From: Lepeophtheirus salmonis
Lineage: Eukaryota > Arthropoda > Copepoda > Siphonostomatoida > Caligidae
Direction of reading: 5' to 3'
DNA length: 64,000 bases
Assembly: GCF_016086655.4 (NCBI RefSeq)
Contig: NC_052136.2
Coordinates: forward strand, 55,668,492-55,732,491
The position numbers and the translations under genes are program-made. This document shows positions 13,541 to 24,428 of the stretch, piece after piece. Position 1 is the stretch's first letter, and every line of letters starts with the position of its first letter. The notes below the pieces were generated by a model, which saw only the letters and a program-made list of their open reading frames with translations, searched no databases and was not told the DNA's origin.

Positions 13541-13877
13541 TATATATTTAATTCAGCTTTCATTTGCCATTCGTTTATATTTAAATAAGATGATTACTGA
13601 TTAGTTTAGATGAAAATCAATTTAAAAAAAAAATCAAATTGGTTGTTAAATAGAGGATGCACCTTGTTTGTTCCTTTCATTTTCTATAGAAATCAATAAA
13701 ATAATAAATGAAGACTGTAATTGTAAAAAAAAGTTAATACGTTCAAATAAAATGATGTTACTAATACCGAAGAGGGTTTACATTGCCAATTAAGGATCTT
13801 GGTGGCGGTTAGTAGTTTTATTCGGATAATTATAATATAGAACCTATTACATACACTTCATGAATGTGCCTATCTAC

Positions 13878-13893
13878 ATATATATATATATAT
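13878..13893. repeat. (TA)n microsatellite
   Basis: Eight TA units within AT-rich DNA. Similar short TA runs occur near 34180-34200, 44120-44137 and 47127-47142. Confidence 0.8.
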
Positions 13894-14614
13894 GTACAAA
13901 TGGCCTTCAAATAATTGAAAAAATCCTGTTTTTGTCAAGTTATTTTGTTCATGTGGCTTAACTTTTATATCAATTTTTTTAAGACAACATCATTCATTTT
14001 TATTACTAAAATCAAACAATAATATTGGTTCTAAACCTATTAATATAGTCACAATTCTGACTACTATTCAGTGATTAAAATATATTTACTCATGACAGCA
14101 TAATAAATCAACATAAGGACCGCTGTATTATCTCCAAGCAGCCAGAGGATGTCCTTAACAACATCAACTGCGAATAAATAATACTGCCACAAACTTTATA
14201 ACGGCGAACTTTCCATTTGATCTTTTGTAAATAGGAAAATAACTAATTAGCTTTTGTTAAAAAATGTATTTTTTCAAAATTTTATTTTATTGTATTCTAT
14301 TTTTGTATACATATACGTCAAGATAACAATAACTTAGGAGAATACCTAAAAAGAAAACCCATGGGCCCAAATAAAGGGTAATAACATATTTATATAAATT
14401 AAAGCATTGTTTATTGGCTTTGATTTGATACCCATATCAGTGATATACAATAAGCCATTGCGAAACTATAGTCAAGATAATAAAAACAATCACTTTTTTT
14501 GCCTTTTTTTAGAACCACCAACAACAAATTTTCAAGGTCCATGCGGTAGGTATAGCCGGTGTACAAAATCCAAATGACTGGTATGTTTAGTTTTTATAGA
14601 CCTTGGAGAATGGG

Positions 14615-14720
14615 AAAAAGTTAAATATTAAAAGGTTTGAAAAAAAAGTTAAATATTAAAAGGTTTGGAAAAAAAGTTAAATATTAAAAGGTTTGAAAGA
14701 AAAAGTTAAAATTTGAACGG
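14615..14720 (+). repeat. 28-bp tandem repeat, about 3.5 units
   Basis: The unit AAAAGTTAAATATTAAAAGG plus TTTGGAAA recurs with GTTAAATATT starts at 14620, 14648 and 14676 and a degenerate fourth at 14705 (period 28, 28, 29). The first three are nearly identical, so the expansion is recent. No coding role is evident. Confidence 0.9.
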
Positions 14721-15997
14721 GTATAACGCAGGTTCTCTGTCAACCCACTGGGGGCACGCTCGGCTCACTGAAGGGTGCTCAGTTCAAAAGGAGCCTCATT
14801 AATAACATCAGACGAATATAAATATTTATTCCTCAATTTTATTCTTTCGTCTAACTTTATTAATCGTGTAGAAGTGGAGGACTCGTGTCAAGTCAATTTT
14901 TATAACACTAGAAATGAGAAACTCGTTTATTTTCGTCGGTGGAAGTATTGTTAAATAATGCTTCTATTGATAGAGGTCTTCCCTAACTCCATAATTAATG
15001 AATTAAAACGTATTTTGAAATTAATAATTCCTCCTACAAAAATATTGTCGAAGCATAAAATGTATATTTGCATTAAATCCATGTAATCCTATGTATGAGT
15101 AGCTGCCTATAACAATTCCCTGTCTATCTATGTAAGTGATCTTTATGAGGATTTGTAGATTGCCATAGGTACATGTATTCAAGTGTATGCATATATTGAA
15201 TCATGGAAGGAGCAAAGTCATTGTTGTAGGTATAAATGTAAGCCTAATGAACAATAATAATAACTACTTATAATAATCATTATATTGAAAAATAATATAA
15301 AAATTATACCCTTTATAGTTCTCAGATTTCATTTGCAGCGTTTGATCCGTCCTCCCCCCCCCCTGAATTTTTATTATATTAATTCACATATTTTGATGGA
15401 ATAAATAAGTGATTTATTCATATAATTGGCTTTGAATAGAATTCAAAGTATGTATGTATAATATTATATACTTTTTAAAGAAAACTCAAAGAACTTTTAA
15501 AAATAATGTTCATAAATGTATTTCTTAACTTTCAATCAGAGATGAATACTTGAATCATAGGAATAAAAGTAACAAGACTCGTATCAAACTCAGACTTCAC
15601 TAAGGGGATTTACCAATCTTTGGTACTGAAATAAGTATTTAAAAAAAGGGATCTCCTATTTTGGCGTTACGTTCATTTTTTCCCCTTTCATGCTCAGCGT
15701 TCCGTTCCGCTTTCCAATCATAACGACAGCAAATTGCAGCTTCCACTTTGATAGTGTCAGGGAGGCTTCATTTGAGAATTTTGTTTCAAGATTTTCTTAA
15801 CACAATAATCGGGTGAATATGAGCGTTCAAATGAGCTACAAACGACTCATATCGGTAGATTCATTTTCAAAATGGAGGCCAAAAGCCAAAGTATAGACAA
15901 TTTGATATGCACCAAGCACAGCAGCAAGATAAGAAAAAGTAGACCGTAGACTAGTCGAGAAATACTAACAACGACTGCAACCTCACTTACGCGGTCC

Positions 15998-16312
15998 ATG
16001 AGGTTCCGCCAGTCAACCGAACTAAATTTTCTGCCTCTGGAAGGATGCTGGAAATTGTTGCAATGGCTCAAGGAAATTTTTTCCGATTTCGGGAAATACG
16101 ATTTGTGAACTACCTCCTCGCACGACATGAATCCTCTCGACTATGGTACCTGCGGCTATGTTAAAAATAGGACCTGTTCCGTTCCCCATCCTTCGTCGAC
16201 GTGCCTTATCCCCTCTTTGACACTACCGAAAAATAGGTCTCCCAAGCGTTTGTCTTTGCTTTATCAGCCCTTTAAATCATATTCAAAAGATACGAAAAAA
16301 TATATACTTTGA
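15998..16312 (+). pseudogene. Tc1/mariner transposase C-terminal relic
   Basis: The plus frame has NPLDYGTCGYVKNRTCSVPH at 16129-16188, which fits the NPLDY(G/S)-W-x-VE-x-x-x-CS-V-PHP stretch after the third catalytic Asp of copepod mariner-like transposases. Flanking sequence is moderately GC-rich but frameshifted beyond recognition. Boundaries are approximate. Confidence 0.55.
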
Positions 16313-16493
16313 ATTCTGAATAATTTTGTATGTACTATTTTGGAACTGAAAGGTGAAATCTAATTTTTAGATTTCAGTGTTAAAAAAAAAAAAAAATCCA
16401 TTCATTTCAGGGTTCTGTTCACAAGTTCTTTTTTAGTCACACTCAAGAGTAAATTGTTGCAGGATTTCTTATATCGTATGGGCACTTATTTAT

Positions 16494-16540
16494 TAGGTTA
16501 AGTAAAAAGTTTTGAGCGTTTTTCGTTAAATATCTTTATC
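16494..16540 (+). repeat. Solitary terminal repeat of the 33/42-kb mariner MITE family
   Basis: TAGGTTAAGTAAAAAGTTTT followed by GAGCGTTTTTCG is nearly the same as the inverted repeats bounding 33110-33647 and 42471-42944. No partner end or transposase trace was found within 500 bases, so it is a single-end remnant. Confidence 0.55.
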
Positions 16541-16889
16541 AAACGATTAACAATTTGCATAAAAAAATAAGCTTCAAGTATACAAAAATTTTAAGCTGAC
16601 ATTTCACTGACCATTATTTCTGTCTCAAGACAACAAATATCTATGTTCCCAGAAAAAATAGTGGAATTGCAAAGAAATATCAAATCTCGTATTAGAAATT
16701 TAACTCATGACCTTTTCTTCTTCAGAACATTATACAAAATAAAAAACAACACGAAAATAAAAATATTCCCAAAGTGGGTTGACGTCATGGAATGAAGATT
16801 GAAGAAAAATACGTTTGTACATACTATACTACGTACATAGTTTGTAAGGAACTGAATAGGATAGAACATCAATCAGATACATAATACCT

Positions 16890-17170
16890 GTATGTAGTAG
16901 GTTTGAAGTGAGAGTGAATAATAGAGAAGTGTTTTTGCCATACAATATTACAAATTATAATCACTCATTGATGGCTCATTTCCAATTTTAGTAAAGACGT
17001 CATGAAACGATGTTTAATTAACATTATCCATGTAACAATTGCAGGTTCATCCATAATCTACTCATTCTTCAGACAAAAATGTCTTGTTTAGACCGTGTTG
17101 TTATACCTCATAGAAGGACTCTAATAAAGATTAGTTGAAGTAAGACAACCGACATGTGTAGACTTCTTCA
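16890..17170 (+). repeat. Possible 3' part of a degraded 5' LTR
   Basis: An AATAAA at 17123-17128 lies about 45 bases before TTGGTGGCCCCAAC (17171 on), which resembles the leader/primer-binding segment just upstream of gag in many Gypsy-type elements. This suggests that the end of a 5' LTR lies near 17170. The LTR start could not be fixed, and no matching 3' LTR was found downstream. Confidence 0.25.
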
Positions 17171-17195
17171 TTGGTGGCCCCAACATTTGAACACA

Positions 17196-17759
17196 ATGCC
17201 AATCACTAGGTCAAAGGAAATTCCTTCAGAGTTTTCTACTATCGAGGAGACAAATCCTCCAACGAAGACCGTCCTTGATGTACTGTCGTCAGTACGATCT
17301 TCAATCACCGTGATACACCTTCTTCAGTTCGATAAAGAGGATGGGGAAATCTGGTTCGCTAGAGTGGATTCAATCTTCAGGACATACGGAATTGTAGAGG
17401 ACGAAGAGAAGGCAAATATAATGATAGCGACGCGACCTTGCCATATCCTCAGAAACTTTCCACCAGAAAATTTGGGGAGTTCTTACGAAGAGATCAAAGA
17501 CAGCTTAATTAAGAAATATGATACTTCTACTTCAGCTCAGATATCATCTTTTGATTCTCCTTACTCGAGCCTGGAGGAAATATTCAAAGCTTCTCTGGTG
17601 AGAAGGAAAATAAATGTAAATTGGAAAGAAAAGAAGAAGCAAACTTCAATTTACTATAAACACATAACTTACTGCACTGAGGCAAAAACGTGCTCTGAAC
17701 CCCCCTCCCCATGTTATGTCTGGATCAGCCCCGAAGAGCCGATCCAGACAAAGATCTAA
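17196..17759 (+). CDS. Gag-like fragment of a Gypsy-type LTR retrotransposon
   Basis: The open frame from the ATG at 17196 begins MPITRS. It carries the gag core FDKEDGEIWFARVDSIFRTY, then EDEEKANIM and a stretch matching the family LP-x-x-I-L-x-x-L region, followed by a degraded cysteine/histidine motif (YYKHITYCTEAKTC then SEPPSPC) like the CxYH...C...PC knuckle of Mag-type gags. In the family this protein packages the element RNA. The frame stops at 17757-17759, then the pol relic follows out of frame. It is shorter than a usual gag and apparently has an internal deletion near 17600. An upstream ATG at 17154 is in frame but covers the leader, so I prefer 17196. Confidence 0.72.
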   Translation: MPITRSKEIPSEFSTIEETNPPTKTVLDVLSSVRSSITVIHLLQFDKEDGEIWFARVDSIFRTYGIVEDEEKANIMIATRPCHILRNFPPENLGSSYEEIKDSLIKKYDTSTSAQISSFDSPYSSLEEIFKASLVRRKINVNWKEKKKQTSIYYKHITYCTEAKTCSEPPSPCYVWISPEEPIQTKI

Positions 17760-17764
17760 TTTAT

Positions 17765-18960
17765 GCGATGGACACTAAAAAAAATTTAAGTTCCTTATCG
17801 ATTCAGGAGTTCAAGATCCTGTTTTATCCAAAAAATTGGCACTTAAGCATTTCAAAAAGACTAAGCTACCGTCTTTGGTCGTCTTCAGAGGACCGATAGT
17901 TGTCCCTATAGGATCTTGTCCCTGGATATCGTCCTGGATAACTCCTGGATTTTTTATGTAGTAGACAAGGATCCACCAATTTTGGGAGTTGATTTTTACG
18001 ACGTCACAATTTAAACATTGACGTCACAAGTGGCTCCCTCTTCAAAAGACCCGCGTGCCTCCACCTTATCAAGCTCTGCGGTGTAGTTTTGCTTGGGTTC
18101 GGTTTACCGAAATAGGTATTTCTGAAGGAAGAAGTGGGTGAGCTCATGGAGATTGGAGTTCTGCAAATGTCATCATCCTCGTTCTTATCGGCAGTGTACA
18201 TTGTATATGGATTTTTTTTCCTAAATTGCATTTCTGAGCTGGATTGATATCTCCTTCCACATATGAGGGGTTCTTCTTAAGGCCTTGGGAGATCTAAAGT
18301 GTTCTGTAAGCTGGATTTATGCCATGCCTATCATCAGATCCTTGTGGAGGATCAAGACCCTCAAAAGACGGCAATCATTACTCCAGTTGCCCTCTTCAAT
18401 TTTACTTGCATGCCTTTTGGGCTCTAAAATGCAGCACAGTTTTTCCAAAGGTTCATAGATTCTTTATTCAGAAATGTGCAGTGAGTTTTAGTTTATTAGT
18501 ATGATATCCCCCTCGCACCTAAGTCCAGAGAGGAACCTTGAGGGTTACTTTTTAAAGTGAGGTCGAAGCTCCAAGAAGCAGGTCTCTCTCTCTAGGGAAA
18601 TACATTTTCAATAGATTTAGATTTCCTGGACCACCACATCTCGGCAGAGGGAATTATACCTCTACCATTAGAGTCGAGGCTATTTGAGTCTTAGCTCCTC
18701 CCAAGTCTCGTAAAGAACTTCAGGCCTTTTGGGGATGGTTCAAAATTATGCAAGGTTCATACCGAGCCCCTCTAACTACACAGGAGCCTTGCACCCCTAT
18801 TTTGAAAACATGCCAAGTGTGAATGGGAGGAAAAGCAGAAGGAAGCCTTTCAAAAAGGATGTCCTGATAGAATTAAAATAATCCTTACAATGGGACTTTA
18901 AATCAATCCCGGTCTCTGTAAAAGGTCTTTGAAAAAAGTATCGTATTTTAAGATGCCCTC
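17765..18960 (+). pseudogene. Gypsy-type pol relic: protease, reverse transcriptase, RNase H traces
   Basis: Broken by many stops and frameshifts. Near 17800 is a retropepsin-like site (KFLIDSG). From 18299 the RT fingers/palm reads FCKLDLCHAYHQI, then KTAIITP and FTCMPFGL-NAAQFFQRFID. The YxDD-equivalent near 18500 is damaged (VY-YDIPLAP). Thumb/connection traces (LDHHISAEGIIPL) lie at 18630-18665, and an RNase H-side trace (HAKCEWEEKQKEAFQ) follows at 18810-18860. Recognisable pol ends before about 18960, where the Helitron-like repeat starts; no integrase or 3' LTR was found. The copy is inactive. Confidence 0.82.
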
Positions 18961-18972
18961 TATATGGCATCC

Positions 18973-19660
18973 TCTGTATATATATATAATAAAGTTTTTG
19001 AGTGTCTTTTATGAGTACTCAACACGTTGGGCCTATGAGGCTGAAACTTTGCATTGGTGTCTCTTTTATTCTATACTTAAAAAATAAAACAAATATTTTT
19101 GGAGCTCAAGGAGACTAAATAGGCAACTGAGTTTTAAATCAAAAAGGGACTGGGGTCTTAAAAAACAACAACTATAAGAATGAGGACATTTTCTACAAAA
19201 TTTAAAAATCAAAAAAGCTATCGACAAAGAAAGAAATCAGCGAATATTGTACTTTCGTACTATTTTGCACCTGAAAAAAAAGAAGAGAAGAATTTCCTAT
19301 GAAATATTGTATTCGTAGATTAAATAAAGTTAGTAGAAATTTGTTAGGGAATTCGTTTGCATTTAAATTTGACAAATATAAATTGATGTTTATCGCATAT
19401 ATCTGTCATTATCTGAATAATTTTTTAATATATTTCATTTTTTTCTCTTTTTTTCATGGAACTTTAATTTTCAAAATAATAGGGAAAAAATACTACAAAA
19501 CGATCCATTTCGGACTTCTATTTTTCCATATATTCTTTTCAATTTCGGAACATAACTGTAACTATATTCTCTATAACTTTTTTGGTTTTGAAAGCCCTGA
19601 AAAAAATGTTGGTAGGCTTGTGCTTTTCTTTACAATGCAAATAAATGTTATTTAGTGTTT
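18973..19660 (+). repeat. Helitron-like dispersed repeat, copy 1
   Basis: Starts TCTGTATATATATATAATAA followed by AGTTTTTGAGTGTC, like Helitron 5' ends (TC, TA-run, AAAGTT). It shares with 39833-40220 the words GTTGG(A/G)CCTA, AACTTTGCAT/AACCTTTGCAT, GGTGTCTCTTTT, TATTCGTAGA, GAAATTCGTTT-like and ATATCTGTC, spread over about 450 bases in the same order. A 118-codon frame at 19299-19655 lies inside it and looks fortuitous. The 3' end is not fixed and no hairpin-CTRR was identified. Confidence 0.5.
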
Positions 19661-19976
19661 TTATTTTTTACAAATTAGTACAAAACAGATTTTTAGTAAA
19701 TTTCTTTGCAATTTTCGATTTGGCTATTTTGTACAAAAAAGTATCTTGACAAATTGGACAGTTTATACTTTTAGATCTTTATAACATATATTTTCTTAAA
19801 TTTGTAATAATACATAACACAATATTATAATGTTTGTTAGAATACCCTAACACTCAACACATCGGAGGGGTTTAAATATTAAGAAGAAATATAATTGACC
19901 ATTGTCAATGTGATTTCCCTCTCCCTCCTTGGCCTGAGTAACACCGTTTATATATTGGATTTTCGCTATATGAAGT
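19661..19976. other. AT-rich DNA, nothing recognised
   Basis: Short stretch between the Helitron-like repeat and the hAT-type element, without frames or repeats I can support. Confidence 0.5.
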
Positions 19977-19984
19977 ATCTTTAT

Positions 19985-20903
19985 TAGTGATGTGTCACGA
20001 GCAAAACTCGTGAATTGGTACTCCAGTTTTTATGAAGTAAATAAAAAAAGACACAAAAACCCCGGCTCGTGTGTTTAAAAAGCAGAGTATTACTCGAAAC
20101 TCGTCACAACTTGGGATTCTTTTTGGAGCCCATTATCAAAGTTAAATCTTCCTAGACTTACTTCCTTTCTTTGCAAAATTTAGAATTTATGTTTTCCCAC
20201 AGGTAGAATAAATGTGTTGACTTGTCTGTAATGTCTACTCATAATTCCTGCTAGTTTTAAAAATAATCTTTGTTTGATTTTTTAAAGAATAGAGGAAGTA
20301 CTCGACATTGCTTGGAATTACTTAGCCGTCTAAAAACTTTTATTTTTCTATATATTATCATTAATATGCATTCATATTAATAAGCACCAGTGCCTCTAAA
20401 AACATGTTTGTTGCAAGTTATCACAAAACTATAGTATAATATTGGTTTATTGACTTGATAAATTGTTGAACTACGCTTATGACCATGATTCAAATAAGTT
20501 AAACTAATTTTAGACTAATCTGTGGAACATAAATTGCCAAAACAATTTTGTGTGGTCATCAGTACCATATATTAAATGTATTATAGTCCTTCTGGTACAT
20601 AATAGTATTAATGTTATTATAAGATCCTTTTATATGTACATTTATAATATATTCTATTACCAAAACAAAATTTGAAATGACAAGTTTCAATAATTCATTA
20701 AAAAATATGATTTTATTTACAGACGAGTGTTCAGGCAAGTATCAAGTGTTCAGGTAAGTACCGAGTTTTCAAGCGAGTAAAGAGCATTCAGACGATTAAC
20801 GACCCTTCAAGGGGAAAACTAGTAAAGCTCATAATTCCTCGAATATTTTTTTAAGAAACCCTAAAATATTTATGTATAAAATTCAGCTCACAGCACATCA
20901 CTA
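19985..20903. mobile_element. hAT-type non-autonomous element, 919 bp, perfect 8-bp target duplication
   Basis: Bounded by inverted repeats TAGTGATGTGTCACGAGC (left) and, reversed, TAGTGATGTGCTGTGAGC (right), 14 of 18 identical. It is flanked by identical 8-bp duplications ATCTTTAT at 19977-19984 and 20904-20911. An 8-bp duplication with YAGTG-type ends is the hAT signature. There is no transposase frame inside. The subterminal zones carry repeated ACTCG/CGAGT words on both sides and a 19-bp tandem repeat on the right, plausible transposase binding sites. Confidence 0.88.
20727..20812 (+). repeat. Degenerate 19-bp tandem repeat inside the hAT-type element
   Basis: Units start at 20727, 20746, 20765, 20784 and 20803 (exact period 19). 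The core is GTGTTCAGGCAAGTA, with units drifting to GTTTTCAAGCGAGTA and GCATTCAGACGATTA. Constant spacing with sequence drift suggests an old array, possibly a subterminal protein-binding array. Confidence 0.85.
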
Positions 20904-21229
20904 ATCTTTATTGAACTTACGTAAGAACCCCAATTTGAGCTCTTAATCTCAATATGTTCCAAAACTATAGTCGATTATCCATTTTAACGTTTTGTGCTAC
21001 CTTTATCTAGGCTTGTACAAATTTAATGACCTCTTACTGTGACCATATACTTCAAATATTAAATTTTTTGGAAAAAAATTACAAAAATTAAATTTTTTGG
21101 ATGAAAATTTCCAAAATGAATAATCAAATATTAACTTTTTTGGTGGTAAAAGAATTCCAAAGTCAGTGGGACACATTATATGAACAAAAAAAGTGTGCAT
21201 GTCCAGGAATACAAATGCTGAGTAAAACC

Positions 21230-21720
21230 TCCAAGAACATCATCAAATATGGAAACTTTATCTGTTGGGTTTGTTTCTCTAGTAAGGGAAAATGATGCCT
21301 TCTCGGCATCGAAGATAAGATGGACCTCTGAGAAATCTAGAGTAACAGCTTTCTTCCCTGAGGACCATGGACTGAAAATAGGTCGTGGAGTTAACATTTC
21401 AGTACACCAATGACCCAAAATATAGGCCATGGAAACAAAGGAGTGGCTCAAGAAGAATTACTTTAAGTCTGGTCCCCGGACCTCAATCCAATAGAATAAC
21501 ATTCTCAACAGTAAACTTTCAAAATCCGTAGGATAGGATATCAAGAGCTTTGGAACCGATACATCCCTGATAATATGTCATAGCTTGTTTTTTTTCTGGG
21601 CTATGAGTGGAAGGGAACTCGATGGGATTTCATGACACTTTTTTGTAAAGAGGAATTGTTCAATAGATTCATATATTTTACATATTTGCTTACATAATTA
21701 TTAGAGTGATATTGTACAAA
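21230..21720 (+). pseudogene. Tc1-like transposase relic
   Basis: The plus translation across frameshifts shows CWVCFSSKGK, GIEDKMDL, LP-GPWTENRSWS, NDPK, GNKGVAQEEL, SPDLNPIE and YQELWNRYIPDNMS. These match the Tc1 pattern: G-x-G, I-x-x-x-M-x, DN-DPKHTS, SPDLNPIE, W-x-x-I-P. Much of the N-terminal DNA-binding part is unrecognisable or lies in the A/T-rich sequence upstream. Inactive. Confidence 0.65.
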
Positions 21721-21907
21721 AAAATGATCATCTATAAGTCGATAGGTGTGCAAATATATACATACATTTATGACGTCACATGATAATGTTTTGATTTAAA
21801 AAAATTGTTGATAAGGAGGAGATTGATGCATTTTCCATTGAATTGTCTTCAACGGAAAGGTGAAGAAGTCCTTAAGAAAATATTTTGTTCAAAAAGATTA
21901 CAATCTA

Positions 21908-22367
21908 CGAGGGTAGGTCTGAAAAGTTTCCGACTTAACACATTTTCTCCCAACAATGCTCCCATTTCTGTAGCCCGTCTAAATAGTACACGGGTTGTTT
22001 TTTTTTTTTGCAAAATCATTGTACATGAAAGTCATTGCCTTTTCGTTTGTCTAAAATCTTCCTTCAGTGTGTCAAGAAATTATTTGTAGTATTCTCCTCT
22101 ATTTATTTTTTTCCTTTTTGAAGATAATTGATTAAAATAACTCCATTACTATCCCAAAAAACAGTCGCCATACCTTTTACAGCCGAAAAAACCCAGTTTT
22201 TCTCCATTTTCACAAACACATTTCAAACTACTGTTACAACTGCCGGTCACAATTGGATGAAACTTTGGTATGTAACTGTCAACAAATGCTAGATAGATGT
22301 AACTAACTTTAATTTACGAGTCCTGCCATCTTCATGTTGAGTTTGGAAACTTTTCAAATCACCCTCG
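21908..22367 (-). mobile_element. 460-bp mariner deletion derivative with 28-bp inverted repeats
   Basis: The left end CGAGGGTAGGTCTGAAAAGT and the reversed right end CGAGGGTGATTTGAAAAGT match closely, and both are flanked by TA (21906-21907 and 22368-22369). The minus translation holds TVFWDSNGVI, then NYLQKGKKINRGEYY and RQTK: the mariner catalytic strand with the second Asp. The N-terminus and most of the C-terminus are deleted, with a trace VLFRRATEMGALLG near the end. It shares its ends with 5978-6488. Confidence 0.85.
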
Positions 22368-23540
22368 TATATACAAGGTTTATAAATTAATTACTTAGTA
22401 TGTAGCTACGTATAATGCATTAAACCTGACCTGCCGTCTTATCTAATATAAATTAGACCAGACCACACATTGCAGTCAAGTCCTACAAATCTCTTCTGAA
22501 AAAATCATTCATTTTTTCTTATGTAATTATAACTCATTATCAGTTTAACGAGGGGAACTTCGGGTAAAAAGCCAGGTTTCTTAAGAGAACCCCGTGTCTT
22601 TTAGATTTAGTCCAGGAATGATCTATCTATATATAGTAAACTCTTTTTTCTCTTGCTTTTTTTGACCTACTAAGGGCCATTTTTTTCTATCTTACTACTT
22701 GTAAAATAGTTTTTAAACATTCTTAAAAAAATTAAAAGATCTTATTTAATATATAACCTTGTTTTAATAATGTATATATATTTATTTTCTTCTTTAATTT
22801 GACGCACTGATCTTTAGCTACACAGGATTGTTCCTACATTTATATTTTTCTTAGATCCGGTAGACATACAGTTCTATTAAAATAAATGCACACTCAAAAA
22901 TAAGTTCTCCACAGATATGCAGTCAATCTTTTCTTTGTTTTATCAAAATATTAAATAAATAAATAAAGTTCTATTAATTCCTTAAGGCTTTCTTTTTTTT
23001 AAAAGTAGCTTTTCAATAAAACCTCGTATATACAAAGTTAATAAATAAATTAATTAAAACAGTTATCGATCTTTTTTCTAATATCTCTAATTATTTGTGT
23101 TCTTATACGTTTTGTTTTGTCAGCTGTTGATTCCCCTATTGGATCTCATTAGTATTCTAAACGTTGATTTGTTCAAATCGAAATAGCACTTGTAATAGGC
23201 TAACTACCAGTTGACTTTAGGCATTCTTCTTCTTCTCTTATTGAACAAAAGGTTAGGACTGTCGTGTTCAGCACTACCAATGTATAACAATACCACAAAT
23301 AATAATAACAAATATTTGATAAAATATTATGAAAAAATGACTCATAATTTGATCTTTTTTTTTTATAAATAAATTTCAGAACTTATTCAGAAGAAAGACA
23401 TAACCAAATCTATTTTCCTCTCTCATAATGGTACAGGGTTGGGATTTTAAATCCAAAAAATATAAGGTAAATGTTCTATTACAATTCCTTCACAAAATTT
23501 ATTAAGCAAGTCATAAATCTTCTTTTCTTACGTGTAGGGG
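22368..23540. other. AT-rich DNA, nothing recognised
   Basis: Short frames only. Two stretches (22600-22760, 22980-23050) are pyrimidine-rich and carry no assignable feature. Confidence 0.5.
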
Positions 23541-23544
23541 TCTA

Positions 23545-23995
23545 TAATTACAATAAAAGTACAATTAATCACTCAAACCAACCACCTCCAGCTATACCCA
23601 TCGACTCCAACCTGTCCCTGAACCTGACAAAAACCTTGATGAGGAACTCTTTGTCCATGTTGACCACTGCCTCCAGAATGGAAGCCTACAAGGAGTCGAC
23701 ACTGTTAGGTAAGTTTATTGGACTCTCACTGCAAGACGCCCTACACATAGTAGTCTAATGGGTTTAGATCCGACGAGTTAGGAGGCCTCATTTCCTTTGA
23801 ACAAAACATAAAGGTCTTAAAAATGTTAGACAATTTTGGACAAACAATTTAAAATTTAGCATTAGACCGGATCTGTAAACATCAATTTAAGCTCTCAACC
23901 ATTATTATCTATGGAGTTATTTGCGTCCTTGGGCGTTTGCCCAGTACAAAGGCACAGCAATGGCTTTTTGAGAGGCTCAATCACACCAAAAAGAG
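23545..23995 (-). pseudogene. Tc1/mariner transposase C-terminal relic
   Basis: The minus translation gives MRPPNSSDLNPLDYYV around 23800-23760, holding the third catalytic Asp context, then a stop where the family has Trp. After a frameshift come SILEAVVNMDKEFLIKVFVR and RDRLESMGIAGGG, the normal C-terminus. Upstream (toward 23995) only scattered words such as ALFGVI can be matched. The GC content and ordered words support a transposon origin. Confidence 0.7.
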
Positions 23996-24002
23996 CTATC
24001 GA

Positions 24003-24428
24003 CAGGGGCGTCCGAAAGGGCGGGCTCGAGGGGCTGTAGCCCTCAAAAATTAAAGAATTTTACTTTTTACTTGAAAATTTGAAATTTAATTTAATTTTTC
24101 TAATTTCATTTCAAAAAATGTAATTTTCTGTGAATAGGTATGGATTTTTGAATTTCATTTCGAAAAATATAATATTTGAAATATTCTTCCAAAAAATATG
24201 ATATTTCAAATTTTTTTCCAAAAAATTAAATATTTTATGAACATCTGTGGATTTTTCAAAAACAAATCCTGAAAATGTAGCGTTTTTGAGAATAAATATA
24301 GATTTTCAATTTTTTGTTAACAGCTATAGATTTTTGAAATTAATATAGAAAAATAGCAATTTAATTTTTGAAATTTTTTTCAATTTAAAAATAAAAATCC
24401 AAAAACTAGCCCTCTCCCCCTGTGGGGT
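24003..24428 (+). repeat. Dispersed AT-rich repeat family (copy 3)
   Basis: Head CAGGGGCGTCCGAAAGGGCG followed by GGGGCTGTAGCCCTC. The interior is almost pure A/T with repeated ATAGNTATGGATTTTTGAA-like units, and the tail is AAAATCCAAAAACTAGCCCT. The right terminus is diverged (GTGGGGTCCCTTT), so the end is approximate and no target duplication was found. Confidence 0.75.

Larger units (their letters stand above)
13541..15997. other. AT-rich DNA with one tandem repeat
   Basis: Apart from the 28-bp tandem repeat at 14615-14720 and a GCACGCTC-like word at 14755, I see no gene or element. The sequence at 15655-15730 is slightly GC-richer but has no recognisable frame. Confidence 0.45.

Noticed and set aside
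19299..19655. 118-codon frame with hydrophobic composition
   Set aside because: Phe/Ile/Tyr-rich because of AT-rich DNA. It lies in the Helitron-like repeat, and the second copy does not preserve it.
21176..21451. 91-codon minus-strand frame
   Set aside because: It lies opposite the plus-strand Tc1-like relic, whose motifs (GIEDKMDL, SPDLNPIE) read on the other strand.
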